From Rickettsiales bacterium (lineage in GTDB: Bacteria; Pseudomonadota; Alphaproteobacteria; Rickettsiales; UBA998): DNA of 13,882 bases. The stretch is taken from assembly GCA_019749855.1 (NCBI GenBank), contig JAIEPI010000130.1, positions 1 to 13,882 of the forward strand. The letters are read 5' to 3'. Under the pieces are notes generated by a model. The model was not told the origin of the DNA and did no database searches. It saw only the letters and a list, made by a program, of their open reading frames with translations. The position numbers and the translations under genes are program-made. Below are positions 1 to 6,825 of this stretch, one piece after another; position 1 is the stretch's first letter; each line of letters starts with the position of its first letter.

Positions 1-75
1 AAATGCCTTGGATTTAAAACCCCACACGAACTATGGTCACAACAACAACCGTTGCACTTCAAATGTGAATCTACC
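1..75 (+). mobile_element. Right end of an IS30-family insertion sequence (left part outside window)
   Basis: The first 75 bases contain the transposase C-terminus and what looks like the right terminal inverted repeat of an IS30-family element. The segment from about 50 to 74 (GTTGCACTTC, then GAATCTAC at 67-74) matches the general form of IS30-type ends, which on the opposite strand begin with a TGTAGATTC-like sequence. Directly after it, the reading frame becomes recognisable arsenate reductase, which places the element/host boundary at about 74-76. The element's left end and any target duplication lie outside the window, so the exact junction is inferred. Confidence 0.72.
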
Positions 76-96
76 TCTTATCATCACCGTGTGTGA
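1..96 (+). CDS. IS30-family transposase, C-terminal fragment (5' end outside window)
   Basis: Frame 1 is open from the left edge to a TGA at 94-96 and reads KCLGFKTPHELW followed by SQQQPLHFKCES. The block RPRKxLGFKTPxE is the conserved end of the DDE catalytic domain in IS30-family transposases, so this is the last ~30 residues of such an enzyme, which cuts and joins the element's ends. The frame passes through the terminal repeat, and its stop appears to lie about 20 bases beyond it, in flanking host DNA. If so, the last seven or so residues depend on the insertion site. The catalytic DDE residues are not in the window. Confidence 0.75.
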   Translation, partial: KCLGFKTPHELWSQQQPLHFKCESTSYHHRV

Positions 97-331
97 TCAG
101 GCGGCGGGCGAGAGCTGCCCGTGGTTTGGTGGCCATGCTGCGAAAGCGCATCTGGGAATGAACGATCCTTCAGCGGTGCAAGGCAGTGACGAGCAAGTTC
201 ATGCCGCTTATGAGTTCGCTTACGCGCTTTTGGTAATGCGAATGCAGGCGCTGGCATCGCTTGACGTGGTGTCCATGGAACAAAACCAGCTTATGCAGCA
301 TCTATCATTGCTCGCAAACGAGCTGGAATGA
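75..331 (+). pseudogene. arsC: Arsenate reductase (thioredoxin-dependent, low-MW phosphatase fold), 3' remnant interrupted by IS30
   Basis: The frame ending at the TGA at 329-331 contains IITVCDQAAGESCPW, then AHLGMNDPSAV and GSDEQ. This is the signature of the C-terminal half of thioredoxin-coupled ArsC-type arsenate reductases, whose usual wording is ITVCDNAAGExCPxWPG followed by AHWGxxDP and GSDEE. These enzymes reduce arsenate to arsenite using three cysteines. The two resolving cysteines (VCD and SCP) are present, but the N-terminal CX5R nucleophile loop is missing. Upstream of about base 75 the frame is out-of-frame transposase and repeat DNA, so the apparent TTG start at 8 is spurious. 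About 85 residues of a ~140-residue protein remain. The piece is almost certainly non-functional unless the 5' half rejoins elsewhere. Confidence 0.72.
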
Positions 332-374
332 GAAACAGGTTTTCAAAAAGCGGAAACAGGCGTAAAAGAGCGCG

Positions 375-563
375 ATGAATATCGGTTTTGGCGAATTAAT
401 TGTTATATTGCTGATTGTCTTGCTGCTTTTTGGCACAGGGCGTCTGCCACGTATGATGGCGGATATTGCCAAGGGTGCGCGTGCGCTGCGTCAAGGGCTA
501 AATGAGTCGGATGCGCCTTCGACTATGGCGAATGAAACCCTCCCCAGCGCCCCCAAAGAGTAA
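375..563 (+). CDS. tatA: Sec-independent twin-arginine translocase subunit TatA/E
   Basis: This 62-residue protein has the TatA plan. A short periplasmic N-terminus (MNIGFGELIVI) leads into one transmembrane helix (about residues 7-21), then the hinge FGTGRLPRM, an amphipathic helix (about 25-44) and a short polar tail. TatA monomers assemble into the pore that lets TatBC-bound, folded twin-arginine proteins cross the inner membrane. The FG hinge and the Gly-Arg-Leu-Pro turn are family hallmarks. The ATG at 375 has a modest AAGAG-like site a few bases upstream. No tatB or tatC follows: the next gene, 7 bases on, is a transporter. The protein is short, near the lower end for TatA, and could equally be a TatE-like paralogue. 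Confidence 0.88.
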   Translation: MNIGFGELIVILLIVLLLFGTGRLPRMMADIAKGARALRQGLNESDAPSTMANETLPSAPKE

Positions 564-570
564 GCATTTT

Positions 571-2580
571 ATGTCAAATCGCCCCGCACCATCGTCCTCC
601 ATGCGGATGCAAACATTAGGGCAGCGCCTGAGTCATGCGCTGCTTGGCCCGCCGCGTGATCCATTGCGTAAGGAAACGCGACAGCATCTAGCGCTGGCGG
701 CGTTTCTGGCCTGGGTTGGCTTAGGTGCGGATGGATTATCCTCCGCATGCTATGGGCCTGAGGAGGCTTTTGTTGCGCTGGGATCGCACACCGAGCTGGG
801 TATTTTTCTGGCGATTGCTACCGCCATTACCGTGATTATTATCTCACTAGCTTACTCGCAGGTGATTGAGCTATTTCCCGATGGCGGTGGCGGCTACCGT
901 GTGGCCAGCACGCTGATTGGCCCCAAGGCGGGGTTGGTCGCAGGCTCCGCACTGATTGTGGATTATGTGCTGACCATCGCTATTTCAGTGGCGAGTGGGA
1001 CGGATGCATTATTCAGTGCACTGCCACATACCTGGCAGCCCTACAAGCTGGTGATTGAGGCGCTACTCATTATCTTTCTCGGCTACCTGAATTTACGAGG
1101 CATGAAGGAATCCATCAAGATTCTCATGCCAGTCTTTATGTGCTTTGTGGTGTCGCATGTCTTTTTGATTATGTATGGCATTTTTGATCATGCCAGCGGG
1201 TTGGGCGATCTGGTGCCAAACGCAGTGACGGAGAGCAATGAGCTGTCTGGTCAATTGGGAATGCTATTTGTAGTGTCGCTTTTTCTCAAGGCGTTCTCTT
1301 TAGGCGGTGGAACTTATACGGGGATTGAAGCCGTCTCAAACAATGTGCACACCCTTGCACAACCGCGTGTGCGAACAGGTCGCTGGACAATGTTTTTGGT
1401 AGCAATCTCGCTCTCCTTCATGGCGGCTGGTATCATCATTCTGTATCTGTTGTGGGATGTATCACGCGTGCCGGGGGAGACTTTGAACGCCACGACTTTC
1501 CGTGCCATAACCTATCACTGGCAGGTGGCGGGTTATTCGATTTCCAGCGGAGTGGTCGCCATTGTCATGCTTTTTGAGGCCGGACTGCTGCTGGTTGCTG
1601 CGAATTCAGGCTTTCTGGCGGGGCCTGCGGTATTAGCTAACATGGCCAATGATCGCTGGGTGCCACATTTCTTTAGTGCTCTGTCCAGTCGATTAGTCAC
1701 CCGTAATGGGGTGGTGCTGATGGCGTTGGCGGCGATTGCCGCATTATTTATGACCAATGGCAAGGTGCATCTGCTGGTCATTCTTTACAGTATTAACGTG
1801 TTTTTGACGTTCTCGCTGTCGCTGTATGGCCTGTGCGTGCATTGGGTGCGTGGCCGCAAGGAGCATCGCTGGTGGTTGCCGCGCTTAGTTATGTCAGGCC
1901 TTGGACTAGTCGTGTGTGTATCGATTCTGGGGGTGACGACGGTAGAAAAATTTACCACCGGTGCCTGGATGACCATTATTATTACGTCTGTGGTTATCTT
2001 GACCGGCTACGCGATCAATCGACATTACCGCATTATTGCGGCGCGCATGAGTGAGGCGGATGAATTATTTGCTGAAGCCGATACATCCACTCGCAAAGTC
2101 GATGAATGCCCGCCGATGGAAAAAATGGATACCACGGCGGTGATTCTGGTCAGCGAGAGTTACGGTAACGGGATGCACACTTTGTTATGGTTGCTGCGTT
2201 TGTTTCCGGGTGTGTTTAAGAACATTCTTTTTCTGGGAGTCGGCGAGATTGGCTCCGAGCAATTTGCCAAAGATAAATCACTCGATGAGCTGCGCAAAGG
2301 TATCAAAGGCACACTCAAACAACTCAGCGGCTATTGTGTGAGGCGAGGCATTCCCTCCAGCTATTTCGTGGCTTACGGCACCGACGTGGTCGATCAATAC
2401 ACCACGCTTGTGCATCAGGTCATTGCGGAATTTCCGCGCGCCGTCTTTTTTGGCAGCAAACTCATTTTTGATAATGAGAATATCATTACGCAAACACTGC
2501 ACAACCAAACAGCTTATATCTTACAGAGGCGATTACATCGCCTTGGGCGCACGATGGTGATTCTGCCGATGAAGGCTTGA
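571..2580 (+). CDS. APC-superfamily transporter, KimA-like (potassium or amino-acid:proton symporter)
   Basis: A 669-residue inner-membrane protein with about 12 hydrophobic segments over residues ~40-500 and a soluble C-terminal domain (about 518-669). Near the first helix it reads GLGADGLSSACYG (about 50-62), followed by a YSQVIELFPDGGGGYRVAS segment. This arrangement is characteristic of the APC branch containing Bacillus KimA (YdaO), a potassium:proton symporter. KimA also has a C-terminal cytosolic domain, used for regulation there. By homology the substrate here is potassium or an amino acid; the sequence does not decide. I chose the ATG at 571 because it follows the tatA stop by 7 bases with an AAGAG-like site upstream. 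The longer frame from 502 would overlap tatA in another frame and adds an Arg/Pro-rich, unconvincing N-terminus. It is probably co-transcribed with tatA. Confidence 0.8.
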   Translation: MSNRPAPSSSMRMQTLGQRLSHALLGPPRDPLRKETRQHLALAAFLAWVGLGADGLSSACYGPEEAFVALGSHTELGIFLAIATAITVIIISLAYSQVIELFPDGGGGYRVASTLIGPKAGLVAGSALIVDYVLTIAISVASGTDALFSALPHTWQPYKLVIEALLIIFLGYLNLRGMKESIKILMPVFMCFVVSHVFLIMYGIFDHASGLGDLVPNAVTESNELSGQLGMLFVVSLFLKAFSLGGGTYTGIEAVSNNVHTLAQPRVRTGRWTMFLVAISLSFMAAGIIILYLLWDVSRVPGETLNATTFRAITYHWQVAGYSISSGVVAIVMLFEAGLLLVAANSGFLAGPAVLANMANDRWVPHFFSALSSRLVTRNGVVLMALAAIAALFMTNGKVHLLVILYSINVFLTFSLSLYGLCVHWVRGRKEHRWWLPRLVMSGLGLVVCVSILGVTTVEKFTTGAWMTIIITSVVILTGYAINRHYRIIAARMSEADELFAEADTSTRKVDECPPMEKMDTTAVILVSESYGNGMHTLLWLLRLFPGVFKNILFLGVGEIGSEQFAKDKSLDELRKGIKGTLKQLSGYCVRRGIPSSYFVAYGTDVVDQYTTLVHQVIAEFPRAVFFGSKLIFDNENIITQTLHNQTAYILQRRLHRLGRTMVILPMKA

Positions 2581-2684
2581 GCACTCATCACTATAGCCGC
2601 CTTATATTCAACGCTTCCTGCCCATGCGAGATTTTACGCGGTCTGTAGGATGGTGTGCTTCCTCACTCAAGAGGCAACATAACC

Positions 2685-2690
2685 AAGGAG
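2685..2690 (+). promoter_or_regulatory. Strong ribosome binding site deciding the start of the 60-residue gene
   Basis: AAGGAG lies 6 bases upstream of the ATG at 2697. It is a near-perfect Shine-Dalgarno match, the strongest in the window. It selects 2697 over the in-frame GTG at 2655, which has no such site. Confidence 0.85.
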
Positions 2691-2696
2691 ATTATC

Positions 2697-2879
2697 ATGG
2701 CTATCGATCAGAATTCCGGCATGGGCAACAAAGGCACGATGCCAGGACAACACGATGATGTAAAAGGCCAACCTGCAAAATCCCCACAAGCTGATCGTGG
2801 TGGCATGTCAGGCGACGCTAACACAACCAGCGGCAGCAAACCTGCTTCCACCAGCGGAAACTCAGGTGGCAATCGCTAA
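2697..2879 (+). CDS. Small disordered Gly/Ser-rich hypothetical protein (60 aa)
   Basis: I do not recognise this protein. It has 60 residues, of which 12 are Gly and 8 Ser, with many Asn, Gln, Lys and Asp. It has no Cys, Leu or aromatic residues and only one Ile and one Val. There is no signal peptide or membrane segment, so it should be soluble and intrinsically disordered. The gene is nevertheless clearly built for expression: an ideal AAGGAG site sits 6 bases before the ATG, and a 12-bp-stem terminator starts 18 bases after the stop. It is flanked by a transporter and an ABC exporter but looks monocistronic. Its composition recalls small hydrophilic stress-associated proteins such as the KGG-repeat type, but the KGG repeat itself is absent, so that is only an analogy. 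Confidence 0.75.
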   Translation: MAIDQNSGMGNKGTMPGQHDDVKGQPAKSPQADRGGMSGDANTTSGSKPASTSGNSGGNR

Positions 2880-2897
2880 TCTGCGATAACGTTTAGT

Positions 2898-2932
2898 AAA
2901 GGCCTCCTCATGTTTGAGGGGGCCTTTTTTTT
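2898..2932 (+). terminator. Intrinsic (rho-independent) terminator
   Basis: A 12-base stem, AAAGGCCTCCTC at 2898-2909 and GAGGGGGCCTTT at 2916-2927, pairs throughout with one G:U. It closes a 6-base loop and runs into a row of eight T ending at 2932. It lies 18 bases after the stop of the 60-residue gene and ends transcription before the ABC exporter gene. The A-rich 5' arm could give some function in the reverse direction, but no minus-strand gene ends here. Confidence 0.93.
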
Positions 2933-2973
2933 ATGGCTGAATAGCACAGGCATGACGCTTTTCATCTAGGCCA

Positions 2974-4770
2974 ATGCACGATATAACAGCGCTTATGCAG
3001 CCGTTTCCCACCCATGTTTATCCCCTCTTTCGCCGTTTTCTGGGTCAGCAGCGCTGGGCGTTCGCACTGATTTTGCTCTCTCCATTGGCGATGGCGCTGG
3101 AGAGCACTATCATGCCCTATGCGTTGCAGTTGCTGGTGGATATTATGACCCAGCCGCTAAAGGCCAGCCCGCATGATCTATGGGCGGTGATGGCGACACC
3201 GATTGCACTTTATGGCGGTGCGTGGGCGGTGATGATCATTATTTACCGTGTACAGGAATGGGTCGGCACATCCGCATTTCCACGCTTACACGCCGAGGTT
3301 CGCATGGCGGCGTTTGCACATGTGCAGGCGCATTCGCATCGATTCTTCTCTGATCGTTTCGCGGGCAGCATTGCCAATAAAATCTCTGACCTGCCGCGCG
3401 CGATGGGCAGTTTCATCCATCTTGCCTGCTGGCGTCTCACGCCTGCCATCAGTGTCACACTCAGCGTGCTGGCGATGCTGGCGTGGATGGATCCGATCGT
3501 CGCCCTCATTTTACTGGTGTGGACATGCCTGCATGTCGGGATTGGCCTGTATTACGCACAACCCATCAATCGTCTGTCAGCACAGACCGCAGAATATAAA
3601 AGTGCGCTGCAGGGTTTGATGGTGGATAGTTTTTCCAACCAGTTAGCCGTTCGCCTTTTTGCCCGTCAGTCGCAGGAAATGGACGTTCTGGGGCGTGCAC
3701 AGTCCACCGAACAAGCCAGTCACCGCGCAATGCTACGCGCCATGTGCGTGATGCGCTTCATCACGGATATCCCCATGCTGCTCGCCATCATGGCGTTGTT
3801 AGTGCTGGTGGTGTGGCTATGGCAACAGCAGGTGATGAGCGTCGGAGAGTTGGTGTTTGTGATGTACGGATCGATGAATGTCATGGTGTATATCTGGATG
3901 CTGAGCGTTGAAATGCCACAGTTTTATGGCGAGATTGGCATCATCAGGCAGGCGCTGGAACTCATGCAGGTGCCACATGAAATCGTCGACACGCCCGCCG
4001 CTACACCGCTGATTCTTCATGGCGGGCGCATCGAATTTGATGCGGTCTCGTTTGGCTATCGCGAGCAAACCGGTATCTTTGATGCGCTGAGCTTACGTAT
4101 TGAAGCCGGTGAAAAAGTGGGGCTGGTGGGATTCTCTGGCAGTGGCAAGACCACGCTGATCAATCTGCTGCTGCGATTATACGACGTACAATCCGGCGCC
4201 ATTCGTATTGATGGGCAGGATTTACGCGAGGTGACGCAGGCTTCTCTGCATCGCGCGATTGCGGTGATTCCTCAGGAAACCGCACTATTTCATCGCAGTT
4301 TGATGGATAATATCCGCTACGGCTTGCCTGACGCCGATGATGCGGCGGTAATGGCAGCGGCAGAAAAAGCGCAGTCACACGCGTTCATCATGGGGCTGGA
4401 GCAGGGCTATGCCACCGAGGTCGGTGAGCGCGGGGTGAAACTCTCTGGTGGCCAGCGTCAGCGCATTGCTCTAGCGCGGGCATTTCTCAAAGATGCACCG
4501 ATCCTGATCATGGACGAGGCAACCTCAGCGCTGGATTCTATGACCGAGCGGGTGATTCAGGACAAAATGCAGGATTTAATGCAGGGAAAAACGGCCATTG
4601 TCATTGCACATCGTCTCTCGACACTGTCGCAGCTGGATCGCATTTTAGTCTTCGATAAGGGCCGATTGATTGAGGAAGGCGCGCACACAGCGCTGCTGGC
4701 TCAGGGTGGCCATTACAGTACATTATGGAATTTACAGGCGGGCGGTTTTTTGCCGGAATATCCCGCCTAG
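2974..4770 (+). CDS. ABC exporter half-transporter (permease fused to ATPase)
   Basis: This 598-residue protein has the MsbA/multidrug-type architecture: an N-terminal membrane domain (about 25-330, with roughly six helices) fused to an ATPase domain (about 345-590). All nucleotide-binding motifs are intact. These are Walker A GFSGSGKTT (386-394), the Q-loop glutamine 434 in IPQE, signature LSGGQ (490-494), Walker B ILIMDE with catalytic Glu515, the D-loop SALD, and the H-loop His546 in IAHR. It should work as a homodimer or with a partner half, exporting a lipid, peptide or drug across the inner membrane. The substrate cannot be read from the sequence. The start at 2974 has only a weak upstream AGG; an ATG at 2995 (residue 8) is the alternative. 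A terminator separates it from the gene before, so it needs its own promoter, which I could not identify. Confidence 0.92.
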   Translation: MHDITALMQPFPTHVYPLFRRFLGQQRWAFALILLSPLAMALESTIMPYALQLLVDIMTQPLKASPHDLWAVMATPIALYGGAWAVMIIIYRVQEWVGTSAFPRLHAEVRMAAFAHVQAHSHRFFSDRFAGSIANKISDLPRAMGSFIHLACWRLTPAISVTLSVLAMLAWMDPIVALILLVWTCLHVGIGLYYAQPINRLSAQTAEYKSALQGLMVDSFSNQLAVRLFARQSQEMDVLGRAQSTEQASHRAMLRAMCVMRFITDIPMLLAIMALLVLVVWLWQQQVMSVGELVFVMYGSMNVMVYIWMLSVEMPQFYGEIGIIRQALELMQVPHEIVDTPAATPLILHGGRIEFDAVSFGYREQTGIFDALSLRIEAGEKVGLVGFSGSGKTTLINLLLRLYDVQSGAIRIDGQDLREVTQASLHRAIAVIPQETALFHRSLMDNIRYGLPDADDAAVMAAAEKAQSHAFIMGLEQGYATEVGERGVKLSGGQRQRIALARAFLKDAPILIMDEATSALDSMTERVIQDKMQDLMQGKTAIVIAHRLSTLSQLDRILVFDKGRLIEEGAHTALLAQGGHYSTLWNLQAGGFLPEYPA

Positions 4771-4782
4771 GATGCAAGATGC

Positions 4783-5052
4783 TTAACGGCAGGCCCGCCG
4801 AACATATTCCTGCGCTTCTTGCTGCCGCATCGAGAGAGTCGGATAGGCCTGCTCATGCTCACTACTGGTTGCTTCAAAGGCGAGGTCACGCAGTAAAACG
4901 CGCGCTACATCCGCTGGAATTTGCACCACAGGCCCACTGCCATTGCCCGTTCGGCAGGTGATGGTTCCGGATGGACGTGAGGCGCCTAAGTAAATCTCGT
5001 GCGTTTCCATCATGGAGCGACCACCGGCCGGTAAGTAATCAGGATTTGTCAT
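4783..5052 (-). CDS. Small hypothetical protein (89 aa)
   Basis: I do not recognise this family. The 89-residue product has no signal peptide or membrane helix. A Gly/Ser/Thr-rich middle (LGASRPSGTITCRTGNGSG) leads to a segment, VVQIPADVARVLLRDLAFEA, that should form a helix, and then a polar helical tail ending in RRACR. The ATG at 5050-5052 has an AAGGGG ribosome binding site 8 bases upstream on the minus strand, which supports a real gene. It converges with the ABC exporter gene, the two stops being only 12 bases apart, with no obvious terminator between them. It diverges from the tRNA-Arg gene. Confidence 0.65.
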   Translation of the reverse strand: MTNPDYLPAGGRSMMETHEIYLGASRPSGTITCRTGNGSGPVVQIPADVARVLLRDLAFEATSSEHEQAYPTLSMRQQEAQEYVRRACR

Positions 5053-5162
5053 AGCGTTACCCCTTATTATGGCATTCTTATACCTGCAAGAGATGACAAT
5101 TCGATGACGAACTTGATTTTTGATAGGGCAACGGGCGGCGCTTTGTTAAAGTAACACCCAAC

Positions 5163-5239
<77 letters not shown>

Positions 5240-5248
5240 AATACCGAT

Positions 5249-6685
5249 CTACGTGTTCAATGTAGTAGTAGCCAGAAATGCTTCTGGCCTAAAAAAATCG
5301 CGGCTTCTAATTTTCATAGTGCGCTTCATCGCAAGTTGTTCGTAGAAAGTTATCGATCTGCGATAGTTCGCCAGTGTGCCACTTAAATCCACGTTAACCG
5401 GAACATAAGGGTCTTTTCTTCCGAGAAGCTCTCCGCTTTCGGAGTAAACATCGAGCTGTCCATTAGGCAATAACGTGCTTATAAATCTAATTTTCTGCGT
5501 TTCATTTAATGCTGCCTTTGTAGTTCCATTGTCACAGCACTTAAACCCAAAAATCAGGTCTAGATAATTTTTATTTTCATCACCAATTCTCTCATTTTGG
5601 AAATCTAGAAGAATAAATGCTTCGAACATTTTGTCCTCAGATCTACAACTCAACCAGATTTTTCCAAGCTCGTAATTAACCACCTTAGCTATCATCAATA
5701 CAAATGGCGATTCTGGCTCACCCCGTACCTTAAATGTTAGCCTTGGCAATACACATTCGACACGCTCGGGAATGCTTTTTCCACTAGCATCGTAATCGTA
5801 CCCTTCGACAATAAGCTCTAGCAGTTCTGGCCCGAAAACTTTTTTAAAGCCTTTCAGCTCGTACTCATGATCCTTCCAAATTGTAGAACGATGTTTTACT
5901 CCAAACCCTTTTTCTATCGCTAATTCAGCTAAAGCTTTAATTATTGGCAGTTCGTTGCGAAGTCTGTGGCGGTCGTCGGGGTTATCTGGATTCACAGTCG
6001 GGCTTGTATTTGCGTGCGCGATTGCACATCTTCCCGATACATAAAGGTGGTTCCCAATATCTACATGTTGAGGCCGAAGCTTTTGTAGGCTTTCCTTAGC
6101 TTGGTAGTCTCTAATTTTATCGACGTTATCATTTATCCATTTAATTTGCTGAGTCCCGTCCATTTTAACATTAAGTATTTTAAAGAAGCTCAGAAATCTG
6201 TAAGCGATGTTGTCGATTGTTAGCGCTTCCCTATATAGCGCCAACGCAATTTGGGAATTTTCATCTTCCGGAAAAGGTAGGTAGTCATTCTCATCAATTA
6301 AAAAACCTTTGCCCGCGAAAAAGCTAAAATGCGGCTCTTCTTTTTGGCGATAGCACGGATTTGGTTGTGACCCCGAGACCGAAAACTCTTCATCAATTGG
6401 GTAGCCATGAACCCAAGCGAATGCACTTAAGAATTTAAAAACCTGCTTCTCAACTTCTTTTGCACTCCCATCCGGGCAATACACAATAATTCCAGGCTTA
6501 TCCCATTCCGTATTCGGCCATAGCAACCATTCTCGGTCAAACAAAGTTAGCTTTGTAAATTCACTGGGCCATTCGAATCGGCCCGTAAGACGCATAGAGA
6601 AATACTTCCCTCCCGATGAACGATTCATGAAGTCCTTTAGCCATTTTTTTGCTATGTGCTGCCGTTTTTCCTGAGAGTGTTCCAT
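5249..6685 (-). CDS. HEPN-like hypothetical protein, candidate ribonuclease or defence gene (478 aa)
   Basis: I cannot name this family with certainty. The protein has no signal peptide or membrane segment. In its middle, a helical stretch (about 145-192, including YREALTIDNIAYRFLSFFKI) is followed by LYVSGRCAIAHA, giving an R-x4-H motif (Arg219, His224). This is the catalytic pattern of HEPN-domain RNases, and the layout of helices before RxxxxH is typical of that fold. The N-terminal ~140 residues and C-terminal ~190 residues look mixed or beta-rich and may be sensing domains. It resembles, from memory, proteins often annotated as MauJ-like, but I am not sure. The gene is visibly more A+T-rich than its neighbours and its stop lies 9 bases from the tRNA-Arg CCA end, which suggests acquisition. 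The first ATG (6685) has no close ribosome binding site. The ATG at 6628 (residue 20) has AAAGGA about 4 bases upstream and may be the true start. Confidence 0.7.
   Translation of the reverse strand: MEHSQEKRQHIAKKWLKDFMNRSSGGKYFSMRLTGRFEWPSEFTKLTLFDREWLLWPNTEWDKPGIIVYCPDGSAKEVEKQVFKFLSAFAWVHGYPIDEEFSVSGSQPNPCYRQKEEPHFSFFAGKGFLIDENDYLPFPEDENSQIALALYREALTIDNIAYRFLSFFKILNVKMDGTQQIKWINDNVDKIRDYQAKESLQKLRPQHVDIGNHLYVSGRCAIAHANTSPTVNPDNPDDRHRLRNELPIIKALAELAIEKGFGVKHRSTIWKDHEYELKGFKKVFGPELLELIVEGYDYDASGKSIPERVECVLPRLTFKVRGEPESPFVLMIAKVVNYELGKIWLSCRSEDKMFEAFILLDFQNERIGDENKNYLDLIFGFKCCDNGTTKAALNETQKIRFISTLLPNGQLDVYSESGELLGRKDPYVPVNVDLSGTLANYRRSITFYEQLAMKRTMKIRSRDFFRPEAFLATTTLNT
5271..5288. repeat. 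Perfect 7-bp inverted repeat 32 bases from the tRNA 3' end
   Basis: GCCAGAA (5271-5277) and TTCTGGC (5282-5288) form a perfect inverted repeat around ATGC. It overlaps the last codons of the 478-residue gene. Its only T-run lies upstream of the stem on the minus strand, so it does not fit a rho-independent terminator in either direction. It could be a recombinase or regulator half-site pair near the boundary of the acquired segment, or chance. Confidence 0.5.
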
Positions 6686-6825
6686 GCAAAATAGGTAAAT
6701 AACTTCCGCCTCTTATGCAAACTTTCTTTGTCAAAAGTTGCTACTATTCAATTGGGTTGCTTACTAAATCATTTGGCATATCTATCGTTTCTCAACGATG
6801 CAAGATAAGCGTCGTGTGGCGTATC

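Noticed and set aside
8..74. The apparent N-terminus of the arsC frame starting at a TTG
   Set aside because: In this stretch the neighbouring frame encodes the transposase C-terminus and the terminal repeat, so the arsC-frame residues here are out-of-frame mobile-element DNA.
502..570. Longer start of the transporter gene inside tatA
   Set aside because: It would overlap tatA in another frame, adds an Arg/Pro-rich stretch unlike the family, and the ATG at 571 is well placed after the tatA stop.
6541..6580. TTCGAATC-GGCCCG inside the 478-residue gene as a copy of the tRNA 3' end
   Set aside because: Only about eight contiguous bases match, with a gap, and it lies within conserved coding sequence; it does not form an attachment-site duplicate.
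6705..6740. TTGACA on the minus strand (6729-6734) as a -35 for the 478-residue gene
   Set aside because: No acceptable -10 lies 16-18 bases downstream; the nearest candidate (CATAAG) is only 11 bases away.
6784..6799. 6-bp perfect inverted repeat (ATCGTT/AACGAT) beyond the hydrolase stop as a terminator
   Set aside because: The stem is short and A+T-rich with no T-run on either side, so I see no reason to call it a terminator.
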